Assembly (NCBI RefSeq): GCF_905475395.1
Contig: NC_058342.1
Span: 1,374,501-1,438,500 of the forward strand
Origin: Chrysoperla carnea
Lineage: Eukaryota; Arthropoda; Insecta; Neuroptera; Chrysopidae
DNA length: 64,000 nt
Direction of reading: 5' to 3'
A model generated the notes under the pieces. The model worked only from the letters and a program-made list of their open reading frames with translations. It made no database searches and had not been told where the DNA came from. The translations under genes were made by a program, and so were the position numbers. Positions 1-9,950 of this stretch are shown piece by piece (within the stretch, counting starts at the first letter, position 1; each line of letters begins with the position of its first letter).

Positions 1-147
1 AAACCTTTTCCATTTATGAAAGTAGGTGTGATCTTCCCACATTTCATTAAGAAGATTGCAAGACATTAAATAGAAACTGTAAATGCTGTGGCGTAAAATG
101 TACAATTATTGAAAGTAAAATTATCAAATGGTACACCTGTCATCAAG

Positions 148-243
148 AGGTTCCAATCCTTTATGCGTAATTTGTAACGAACTCATCACCATAGAACACA
201 TCTTGACAACTTGCAAAAAGTACACCAATCAAAGAATCGCAAA
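148..243 (+). pseudogene. LINE 3' fragment (zinc-binding tail of a non-LTR retrotransposon)
   Basis: One frame reads a short segment of the pattern C-x2-C-x8-H-x4-C followed by Y and R (PLCVICNEL, then IEHILTTCKKY). That spacing is typical of the zinc-binding motif after the reverse transcriptase/RNase H region of jockey/I-type non-LTR retrotransposons. No open frame continues on either side, so this is a decayed 3' remnant. Assignment rests on the motif alone. Confidence 0.5.
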
Positions 244-245
244 CA

Positions 246-2549
246 ATATAGCTATCTTCATGTTTCAACGTATTTTTTTTTATCGAAAGAAAAATGTAAT
301 TCGTTAAACATACTTAGATAAAATTTTTCTAAATAGGTAAAACGCTAGCTTGCCAATTACTACGAAAAATAAAACGCGAATTAAATTGTTACATACTTTA
401 TTTATGATGTTATATCTTGTTGTATACTTAGATATTAATAATAAAATAGATGACTTAACTATTACGTATGCTATATTTAAAAAAAGTCTTTAATGTGTAA
501 GAATATAAAAATACTAAAATTAAATTATTTCCACTTTTCTCGCTTTTCTGTTTGCAATATCCTTGATAGTTTCGTGTCTGTCTATTTTGACATTAAAGAC
601 AGACAGCTATAATTATTTGTATAGAATTAAATACAAAGAATTTACCACTACATGAAGCGTTCCTTGAATTCAATTTAATAAACTCTTCATCGATAAAATG
701 ACTGGTTTCTGTCTCTAATAATTCTTTGGAAGTGGATGGTAGAGAGGTAAAACTTATTTTAGTTTCATATTACAACGTTCTTCCTGTTTTCTTTTCCTTA
801 TAAGATTCTAGTAATCAGATAAGTTTTTTTTTAGTCTTGATTACTATTACTTTCGTCACGTTCAACAGAATGTAACACAGAATGGTACACACTATAATAT
901 ATTTTTCTTAGTGCTAGAACTCAATGCGCACGCGCACCCTGCGCACACTTTCGACTAATAGATTGTTAATTTTTGTTGGAGTTCTCTTTCGTTAAACTTT
1001 GTCGCACAAATCGCATCGGCTTGCGTTCATAAACACACTCACAAATCTCACGGCCCAGCGGCTGTTGTTTTGATTCGTTTAGCTCTGAGTAATTAATAAA
1101 AACTAAAACCCAAAGCGTAAAAGAAAACCACAAACGTAAATACTATATGTTTTGTTATTTACAAGACATATGTTACGCCTATTTACCTACTTAGTTATCG
1201 ATATTAAACTACAAAGAGTATGTTGTTTTGTAAGTATGACATTTCAGTGGGGGCACCTTCTTTGTCTCGGCGTCTGTGTGCCCCACACACTTTGGATACA
1301 GGGTCGACGTGGCCCTGCGTCTAGGACATCCTAGGGGACACTACCGAAAACATAACGAAAATGACCAAATATATATTACTAATTAGCTGACTGTGTGAAT
1401 TAATATTTATATTTATTCAAATATAATTTTACATTTCATGTAAATTGAATGTTGCTATGCCATCTTGAATACAAAAATAAGAGGACACTTAAACTTTATT
1501 AGCTCTAATAAGCCACAAGCGTGGTTCTTTATGGAGTCAAATGTGGCCAGAAAGTACGTACTTTCAGCTAAGGGATATTTAAAAGGTATTTTTTAAATAT
1601 TTAGTTGAATAAGTAGTTAATCTCGCTTGTAAGTATCTATGTAGTTTCGAACAAAAGTATGGTATTTCATTTCTGCATACGTAACCCGTCACCACTCGCG
1701 TTATGGACATTTTGTTCATGCTCGATTATAAAAAAAAAAAAAATTTTTATTTTTCAAAATAAGATAACTTTTGCTATCTTCATATACTTTTACAGTATAA
1801 TATAATTTTTCTATACAATTTTCGAATTCTGAATTTTTCAGATTTCAACCTATGCTAGATATTCACCATACATTAGTTTCAAGTCCTTAAGAAATTATGA
1901 GAATCTCACCACGAGAGTAAAAGCTAAAGCAAAAAATTATTAACTTCTGAAATTTTTGGGCCTCCTCGTTAGTTTAATATAAAACGTACTCAGTAAATTA
2001 ATTAAATTAACTTGCGATGGAAACATGGTGAAATTCGTCAAAATAAATTCAGTCCAATATTTATATTTATTATCTCACTCTCAAACATAATTCAATAATC
2101 ACGTAATCAAACTATTTGTAATAGGCTAGCGAATTAAAAAATAATTTATATACAATTCATCGCGCGAAATATTTGATATATGTGCAGAACGCGCGAGCAT
2201 ATGTGTCATCACGTGATAAAATAAATATTACCGAACGGTTAGTTATTGGCCTATTCTGAAGGTAAAAGTCAAAACTTGTTCCAAACAACAACTTTTGCTT
2301 GTTAGGTTTATGCTATTTATTTCTGTTAATCGTCAAAAACATAGCACGACTGTAATAAAATATTTTAAATATGATACAAAAATTTTAATGAATCTCTCGG
2401 TACATTTTTAGTAGGGTTTGAGTATTTTGAGGAGGGGGAAACACAGATATTAATTTATTCCAATGAATGTTAATAGTAAATAGAATTTAGACTCATTTAA
2501 ATAAAACAACGTTTTACTTACAAAGTTTGTTTTTAACGAATAAAACAGA
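246..2549. other. Non-coding host DNA, no gene recognised
   Basis: AT-rich sequence with short ORFs only and no recognisable protein. A locally GC-richer patch at about 920-1070 and a short hairpin-forming GC-rich patch at about 1245-1300 stand out in composition. I cannot assign either. The last few hundred bases are the upstream region of the gustatory receptor gene. Confidence 0.5.
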
Positions 2550-3587
2550 ATGTTAAAAATAATTCAGAAATTATTTAAACAACCAAAAAGTAATATTGAA
2601 TCAATATTACCTATAATTTTGTATGGACAATTATGTGGAAATTTACCATTAATTTATAAAGAAAAATCAACAACATTATTTTTTAAAATGAAGCCAAAAA
2701 TACAATTTATTTATCCAATTATAATATTAATTTTGACAATTGTATCCATAATTTATTTAATTAATCAAGAACAAACCTTTCATATGAATTTAATTGTTAC
2801 CAAAAATTATATTGCACAATTTACCGCTGAATTAACAGAATATACTGTGTATGTTACAATCATTATGAATATATTCATCCCCTGTGTGTATGTGAAATAT
2901 TATCATTTATTATTTACACAACTTGAAACAATAGATGAACGAATTAAAACTAATTTGTATTCAACCATAGATTATACAAAATCTAAAAACTTTTGTTTAA
3001 AGCAGTGTATATTCATTTTTATTATCGTTGTCGTATTTACGTTGATTTTATTTAAATTTTTGAATATTAAAAATGTTGATGAAAATTCTAATTTTATTGC
3101 AATTTTTATTTATAAATTTATTCTGAATTTCTCTGACATTTCAACAATACAAATGATAGCCAATTTTTCAATACTATTATTTATAATACAACAGAGATTT
3201 AATATATTGAACCAAATATTATTGAAATTATATTTTGATCGACATCATAATGGCGTGGGGGGACATTTACATAAATTACATGAAATATTTGCTTTACATG
3301 ATAAATTATGTGAAGTTACAAAAGAGGTGAATTTTTTTTACAATTTTCAAATTTTATTCGTGTTTATTTATCTATTTTTAAGTATTTTAACGAAAATTTA
3401 TGCGATTGTGGTTATGTTACAAATGACAGTATTTGAACGGTTTATTCTTATTAGTGTGATTGCTAAACATATTCTTTTGCTGCTATGTATTGTTGTTCCA
3501 TGTGAGAATGTTCTTAAAGAGTCGGAGTACATACGAATCATTTTACACCGCATCACGGACGAGAAACTCATGGAAATGAGAATGGCA
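2550..3587 (+). CDS. Insect gustatory receptor, exon 1 (of 3)
   Basis: Chemosensory receptor of the insect 7tm_7 (gustatory receptor) family, a predicted multi-pass ligand-gated channel of the sensory neuron membrane. This exon encodes 346 residues from the ATG: a short cytoplasmic N-terminus, then hydrophobic segments near residues 50-70, 90-115, 150-175, 195-222, 270-295 and 300-325. The open frame runs on to 3620, but a good donor (GTGAGC) at 3588 precedes its stop. Splicing there in phase 0 joins the exon at 4034, where the family's conserved C-terminal region begins. The full product would be 436 residues, normal for the family. No lesion is seen. Sequence feel is closest to Gr28/Gr43a-type receptors, but that subfamily placement is a guess. 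Confidence 0.82.
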
Positions 3588-4033
3588 GTGAGCAATATTT
3601 TAACAATTCTGAAACGTTGAATCTTTAATATACTTTAGTCAATTATAACAGTAAAGTAAAGTTGTACAATTTTGTTTCTTTCATAAGTATATCGTTTGTA
3701 TGTAAGCTCTATGACAAAACTGTATCATTTCTCCTCAGGTGTTAGGTAATGAAAAAGTTATTTGAATGCTAATAATGGTGCTGTAATAATGGTTCTATTG
3801 CGTAAGGTCTATGTCTTGTGCACATAGGTTTCTCTCTAAAGCTAAGCTACAAATTGAAAAAAAAAAAATAGTTGGAAACCTAATAAACCTTTTATTAACT
3901 AAATATTTTATTTAGTTATACAAGTACTTATGATCAATTGAAAAATAGACAAATTAAAGATTGAACTTCAACTGATTTGTTTTTTTTTTTCAAAATTTCG
4001 AAGATATCAAATCTTTTCTTATATATTTTTCAG

Positions 4034-4123
4034 ACAGAAATATATTCACTGCAATTATTACATCAAAAAATTACGTTTAGTGTTTGTGGTTTATTTCCGT
4101 TGGATTTCACAATCCTATACTCA
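4034..4123 (+). CDS. Gustatory receptor, exon 2 (of 3)
   Basis: Thirty codons between an acceptor (pyrimidine-rich, ending TTTTTCAG at 4033) and a perfect donor (GTAAGT at 4124), phase 0 at both ends. It reads from TEIYSLQLLHQ to LFPLDFTILYS. This is the conserved block of insect gustatory receptors lying between the intracellular loop and the last membrane helix, which is commonly a separate short exon bounded by phase-0 introns. Intron 1 is 446 bp. Confidence 0.85.
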
Positions 4124-4639
4124 GTAAGTGTAAAAATATCTTTATTTCACTTCTTCAACACCCAAAAGTAATTTAGACAAGGAACTTTGATTTTTTTAAA
4201 CTTGACCTTCAAATTTTCGTAGAAATACACATTCTAGTTTGAAAGAACTAGAGAATGTTTAAAGTGTCCTGCTACTTGGGAATAATCCTCGTATAAAAGA
4301 TATTTTAATAAAACTTGACATGGTGATAGAGGCGGTGATGATAGTTTGTATACCACTTACGTTTGTATTTTTAACTGCTTAGGATTCTTTTATCACAAAA
4401 AATAATGTAATTTTATTGTCATATAAAATGATAGAAGCTTCACTTGTATTATTCAATGTGATACTATGAAATGTACTGAAACCTTTGGTTATCTACAATA
4501 ATAAATGATAAAAATAATTACGCGGTTTAACCTCCATTTTTCAGATATTATCTATAACAGAATCCATTCACATCATTATTTTATAATTTTTATTTATTTA
4601 TTTTTAACTTACATCCCATATTCAATTTAATTTCTATGA

Positions 4640-4816
4640 TGTGAATGGACTCGGCTACTTTGTTATTATCTAAGTGACGACAGTGTGATCAATTTTACCG
4701 CCCCATTAATTATAATTGCTCACATTGCCACTGCCTGGATTTGAACCCGCAACCCCCAGTCAGTGATCGAACGATCTAAAAACAATTTAGATCGCCCGAC
4801 CCCTGAGCCGATTGGT
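4640..4816 (-). repeat. tRNA-derived SINE-like insertion (minus strand)
   Basis: On the minus strand an RNA polymerase III A-box-like segment (complement of 4800-4810) is followed about 60 bp later by a B-box GGGTTCAAATCC (complement of 4737-4748), the internal promoter layout of a tRNA. The anticodon-arm region does not fold cleanly and the sequence continues past a tRNA 3' end, so a SINE head is more likely than a tRNA gene. It lies in intron 2 of the gustatory receptor. The left limit is approximate. Confidence 0.5.
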
Positions 4817-4954
4817 GATATACAAGTATGCATATATCTTTGAATAGTAAGGCTACAATATTATCGAGCTGGTGAACGACATATACCAATATGACTCTGA
4901 TATGCCAATCATAGAAAAAACATTTTATTATATGCTGATATTAAAGTATCATAA

Positions 4955-5045
4955 ATGATGTCATCCTTAGTAGCTCAGTTTAAGCGTAACCAATTCCGTT
5001 CGAAGTTAGTCTAGGGTAGCAGGTTCGATTCCCGCCGTCACAATA
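4955..5045 (+). repeat. tRNA-derived SINE-like or tRNA pseudogene (plus strand)
   Basis: An A-box-like TAGCTCAGTTTAAG (4971-4984) and a good B-box GGTTCGATTCC (5022-5032) lie 38 bp apart, the tRNA promoter arrangement. No convincing acceptor stem pairs, so it is not an intact tRNA. It sits in the same intron as the SINE-like sequence on the opposite strand at about 4640-4816. Confidence 0.45.
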
Positions 5046-5452
5046 AAAATTAATTTTATTAATATTTGTGATCAGTTGGTGTAGTGCATGATATATGCAT
5101 GAAGGAGGTGCTTTCAGCCTCTCAAACTAAATGAGCAGCTAATAAATTATCAGCGGAAAAGGTGGTAAAACACTTATATGGTATCACAATAGGCTTTTCA
5201 GACACAAGCATTTCAAACTCAAAAACAGTTGATCGAAACGCATTGTAAATATATAAAACAAAATGGTCTAGATTTATACATTCTCAAGAAATAATTGCTA
5301 AACCTCGCATAATTCATTCTCTCGAATTCGATTCATTGCATGTGTTTTTTTTTCAATTCTCATTAATTAATTTTAATTATTTAACCTTGCGTGTTCAGCT
5401 AAGTATTAGCATTTTCAGATATTTTAATTGTTTAACTTGCATTTGGTTTCAG

Positions 5453-5635
5453 ATTGTTGGTGCAATGACAACATATTTAGTAATATTAATACAGTTTGAT
5501 ATGGCACAAAGTATAAACTACAGTACCATCGAGGATTCAGTAACACATTTGAATTCAATGCCAACTGATAGCGATTTATCAATTAAAACCCAACTAATGG
5601 AACTTGAAAATATTACTCAAATTATTGGAGATTAA
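5453..5635 (+). CDS. Gustatory receptor, exon 3 (last)
   Basis: Acceptor TTTGGTTTCAG at 5452, phase 0, then 60 codons to TAA. It opens with IVGAMTTYLVILIQFDMA, the signature of the last transmembrane helix of insect gustatory receptors (TYhhhhhQF motif, h hydrophobic), followed by a polar C-terminal tail of about 40 residues. Intron 2 (4124-5452) is 1.3 kb and holds two SINE-like sequences. The motif makes the family assignment of the whole gene secure. Confidence 0.87.
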   Translation: MVGAMTTYLVILIQFDMAQSINYSTIEDSVTHLNSMPTDSDLSIKTQLMELENITQIIGD

Positions 5636-6598
5636 ATATTTATTATCAATATCCATTTAATATTTTGAAGTTTTGAAAGAAAAAGAAACCACAGATTAAG
5701 GTGTTTCTTTGGGGTTTTATAATACAAAGTTTCACAGGGTGGGAATGGGGCAGCGAAAATTGCTTTTTACAACTTTTTTCTGCTCTTAGAAATACCTTGA
5801 ACACGTGTCTGCATATTGTTCTTAAAAAAAATAAAAAAAAACGCTGTTGTATATAAATAGTTTTATGAAAGAGAAATTATTAGTTATACTAGAAAATGGA
5901 TACCAATATTTGGTCCTACTGTTCTCTAAAACTCTATTTTATTGTTGTTCAATTTGAATGAACATTTGAGAGCATCAAAGAGTATTAGAATTCTACAATT
6001 AAAAAAAAGATGTATCTAATGATTTATCATCATTTTTAAAGAAATTATGATTTGACTGTTTTGAATTTCGCATTGCATATTCATTAAATAAAATAATTTT
6101 GTTTAAAACCAAATATTTTTTAAATGAAGATTTTATTAGTTTTGTCCTTGTCAATTTTTGTTTTCTTCATACAATTTAAAACATGCAGGTAGCAATATCT
6201 TACAATTTTTATTTTTCGAATTATATTCTATTCATAGTATTTATGTTCGAGTACTTTTTTTTATAGAAATGTCCTTAAAAGGCTATGGAAATTATGTCAA
6301 GTCAAGTTTGTATAAAAATGTTACCTTCTAAGTATAAAAATATAACGTCGCAAGGTAAGAAATTAATTATTATCGAATAATGGCACAAACGTTTCTGACA
6401 CGACGTTGGGCGATTTGCTCGCTATTTTCAATTTTTTTTTTAATAAATATAGTTTGCGAATAAAAGCATTTCATTATTTTATAAATTTTTTTTTATTCAA
6501 TTTTTATATACGTAACAAACTTTCTTTACCAAAAAATTTGTTTAGTTTGAATGTCGTTTCATCAAAAGTTTGCGAGTTGCGATGATTGGTAATATTCT
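5636..6598. other. Non-coding host DNA
   Basis: AT-rich, no coding signal of its own on the plus strand. The last bases before 6599 may be the end of a minus-strand exon interrupted by the BEL element (see 14144-14343). Long T/A runs are present. Confidence 0.5.
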
Positions 6599-6603
6599 AT
6601 TAC

Positions 6604-6946
6604 TGTTCAATCTTTTATAAAAATATTTAATTTGTTGCTATAATAATATATTTGTTTACGTATATGTTTGATGTTCCAAGTAAAAACAGAATAAATATGT
6701 ACAAGTTTGAGCTTGCAACTAATATAATTTATACACAATTAAATAGAGCACAGAGCAGTGAGTTCTGCAGTAGGCTTCGTAACATACGGATGCATTAATT
6801 GTGTGCAGAAACGAAATGTAACTTTTCAACTAATCAACCTTCAATAAATTATTAATTATGGAATAAATAGTGTTTTGTGTTAAATAACCTACAGTCCACT
6901 TTCCTTACAAACCTTTTATTCCTATAAAATTCCACATTTACCAACA
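6604..6946 (+). repeat. 5' LTR of BEL/Pao copy A
   Basis: Starts TGTTCAATC and ends CCAACA, satisfying TG...CA. It matches the 3' LTR over its whole length with two visible substitutions. The retroviral promoter is expected inside it, but I cannot place the start site. Confidence 0.93.
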
Positions 6947-6950
6947 TTTT

Positions 6951-6967
6951 TGGTCCTTCGAGCCGGA
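6951..6967 (+). promoter_or_regulatory. Primer-binding site of BEL/Pao copy A
   Basis: TGGTCCTTCGAGCCGGA begins 5 bp after the 5' LTR. This is a widespread tRNA primer-binding sequence in arthropod BEL/Pao elements. A decayed relative (TGATCCTTCAAACCGGATC) lies at 41591 in copy B. Confidence 0.75.
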
Positions 6968-7681
6968 TATATGGAAACCATGTGGTAAAAAATTGTTATT
7001 GGAATGTTTTGTTGAATTCAATATTGAAGTTTGTTGAATTTTGGAATTATTGAAGTGTTTGTTTATTGAAAAGTTATTAATATTGGGAAAATTTGGAAGA
7101 ATTCAATGAAGAATCTTCATCATATAAGAAAATAATATTGGAAACCGTTATATATTTTGGCGGTATTTATATTTTTTGTTTGTTTGTTTGGTTATATAAT
7201 CAAATTATAAAGTTATATAACAAAAATTTGGGAAACTTATTAAGTTTTATGGAAAATTGTTTAAGAAATTTGAAATTTTCACTGGAAAAAAATTTGGTTT
7301 GATTTGAATTCCAAGAAAGGATAAAATCAGTTGTGACACATGCGCAGCGTCAAATTATTCATCACAATAGCCAAAGTGAGTGTGATGGACTGAGACGAGT
7401 GTAGTGCTATATTGTGTTTGTTTTTGTTATATATACGTATTGCGTATATTATATTAGTGAAAGAGAGAAAAAGCTATTCTATTTTTTGTGTTTATTATTT
7501 ATATGATGTACTGTGTAAATCATATTAGTGAAAGCGAGATAAAGCTATTTGTTTGTTTATATTAGGAAGTTAAACTTCTATTATTATTATTTATTTGAAG
7601 TTGGTAAGTTTCAATATTTATTGAAAAATTTGTTTTCAGAAAATTCATTCGTTCTGTTTCGAAATATAATATTGGTTCAAT

Positions 7682-9315
7682 ATGGCAGAATTAGCCAAAT
7701 TAAAGAAAGTTAGAGGGATTTAAAAAAGAAATCATTCTCGATTTGATAAGTTTTTAGAGAAACCAAGTGAGTTAGTAAACCAAATGGATATTAAAATTAG
7801 AAATGAGCAATTAGTTGCGGATTATAAAGAATTTTTAGTAACTCAGGCGGCAATTGAGAATCTCGAAGAGATTGATCTTGATGATCAAGAGCGAGATGCT
7901 TTTGAAGATAAATATTTTGAATTACATTCAAAATTTGAAATTAGGTTAAATATTAATACTACGACGCAGAATGGGGTCAGTCAAAATGTAAATATAAATC
8001 AACAAGATTCTTTTGCAAAAATAGTGAATTTGCCAATATTAAAGATTGAACCTTTTTCTGGGGATTATTTAAAGTGGGTTGAATTTAAAAGTACATTTGA
8101 TTCGACTATTCATAGAAAGGAAAATTTATCAAAAGTTGATAAATTAAATTATTTAAAATCTTTGCTAAAAGGTGAAGCGTTAAGTATTATTTCCTCAATA
8201 AGTGTTACTGAAGAAGGGTATGATTTAGCATACAATTTGTTGATAAATGAATATGAAAATTCTTTATTAATTATCAATAGTCACATAAAATCATTACTTG
8301 AATTACCGAGTGTATCAAAAGAACATTCTATTATGGCATTAACTTTAAAATTTAAATTACATTTCGAAGCTTTAAAAAGTTTAAAAGTACCCGTTGATAA
8401 TTGGGATCTTATTTTAATTTACATCATTGTACAAAAGTTAGATAACATATCTAGACAAGAATGGGAATTACAATTAGATAGGAAAAATATTCCGAAATTA
8501 AATAATTTGTTAGAATTTTTGGAACATCGAGCAAAAGCATTTCAAATTTTGTCATTAGATTCGGTTAATAAATTAAAAAATGATAATAATAAAAAACAAA
8601 TTTCGTTACCATTAAATACGGATACAACAAAAAGATGTTGCTTTTACTGTAAATTAAATAATCACGGTATTTTGAAATGTTTTAAATTCAAAAATTTATC
8701 GAAAATAGACAGGCGAGAGTTTGTAGCTAAAAATAGGTTATGTTTTCTATGTTTAAATGAACATTCCATATATAATTGTCGATCCAAAATGAAATGTCGT
8801 ATTTGTAATAAAAGGCATAATGACATGTTACACTATGAAAATGCAAATACATCGCTTGAAGTTTTGGATAATAAGGATCATAATTCTCAATATAAAAAAG
8901 GTGATAAATTAAATATTAGTAAAGAAAATTTAAATAAAAATAATGGCGAACAAGTTAGTTGTTGTTCAAATCAAAATATTAAATCTAATACACATGAAAC
9001 ATTGTTACCGACGGTCAAATTAAAAATTTTCGGAAAAGATGGAAAATATCTTATAGTTAGAGCATTATTAGATAGTGCGAGTGAAAGTAATTTTCTACGT
9101 CAAACTATTGTTGACAGATTAGGTTTATGTAAACAAAGACAAAATTTAAATATTGAAGGTTTGTCAGGTCATAAAGTTCAAGTTACTGAATCAGTTAATA
9201 TTAAAATACATTCGTTGCATTCATCATTTAATGCTGATATAGAATGTTTCGTTTTAGATAATATTACGGTGCCATTGCCACATTCATATATAGATAAAAA
9301 AAAATTTTTACAACG
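7682..9315 (+). pseudogene. BEL/Pao Gag-protease (one nonsense, then interrupted)
   Basis: Gag likely starts at ATG 7682 (MAELAKLKKVRGI), hits TAA at 7721-7723, and continues in the same frame from ATG 7784. Visible domains counted from 7784: the Gag DUF1759 region near residues 85-230, a cysteine/histidine cluster of zinc knuckles near 283-350, and a retropepsin-like aspartic protease (DUF1758) whose catalytic loop LLDSASESNFL is near residue 429. After about 9315 the frame enters inserted DNA; the protease sequence resumes at about 9950 (conserved NIDLLIGSDLF). The family is clear; this copy cannot make the full polyprotein. Confidence 0.85.
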
Positions 9316-9950
9316 CCCGCTCGAGAAGTAGACTTTTCGAGCGCTGTATGTCACCTTCAAAATACACAATAATCGCATACTTAACTATATGTGTTTCATA
9401 AACGCACATGTTCGGTTATAGACTACATAACTGCACAGATTCCTAATACACTATACTACTATAAAATATGTTATAACCTCACGGATACTGTCTGTATTAC
9501 GTTTCTCACTTTACTAGAAACTACTGACACGCCATCTGACGCCGCGATAATAACATGAACATCATAATATACTAAATAATTTATGTTAATATTTTAACAT
9601 AATTTATTTATACATAATAATTTTAACATAATTTACATTTAAAATAAGTAAATAAATCATTTCTCAAATTGATAAATTTCTCTCAAAGTCAACTTCCCGA
9701 GCGATTGTTGTAAAAAGTATTGAATGCTACTTGCGGAATAAGTAGCAAATACGACAGTCGTGATTACGGCATTCGCTCTAAGGTTATGAGACATTCTTAT
9801 GAAGACTCGTGTGGTTGTCGCAACTCGCCTACGGCTCGTAGCGACATCTACCACACTCGTCTTCATAAGAATGTCCCATAACCTTACGCTCACGCCGCAA
9901 CACCACGACTGTCAGATTATTTGCTACTTATCCCACATGTAGCATTAATA
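9304..9950. mobile_element. Composite inverted-repeat (MITE-like) insertion in the BEL protease
   Basis: Two structures sit side by side. The first (about 9304-9716) has terminal inverted repeats: TTTTTACAACGCCCGCTCGA on the left and its imperfect complement ending at 9716. The second (about 9718-9950) is a long fold-back: arms of roughly 85-100 bp (about 9722-9830 and 9840-9946) separated by only a few bases and containing GTAGCATT-type ends. Neither codes for protein. Both lie within what was one protease frame, so they arrived after the retrotransposon's coding region was fixed. Confidence 0.6.

Noticed and set aside
1152-1334. 60-codon ORF in the left host region
   Set aside because: No family resemblance and no splice or promoter context; may be chance in a GC-richer patch.
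4728-4816. Intact tRNA gene
   Set aside because: A and B boxes are present, but no acceptor stem pairs and the anticodon arm does not fold; treated as SINE-like.
7093-7302. 69-codon ORF in the BEL 5' untranslated region
   Set aside because: Starts at TTG, low-complexity composition, no counterpart in copy B.
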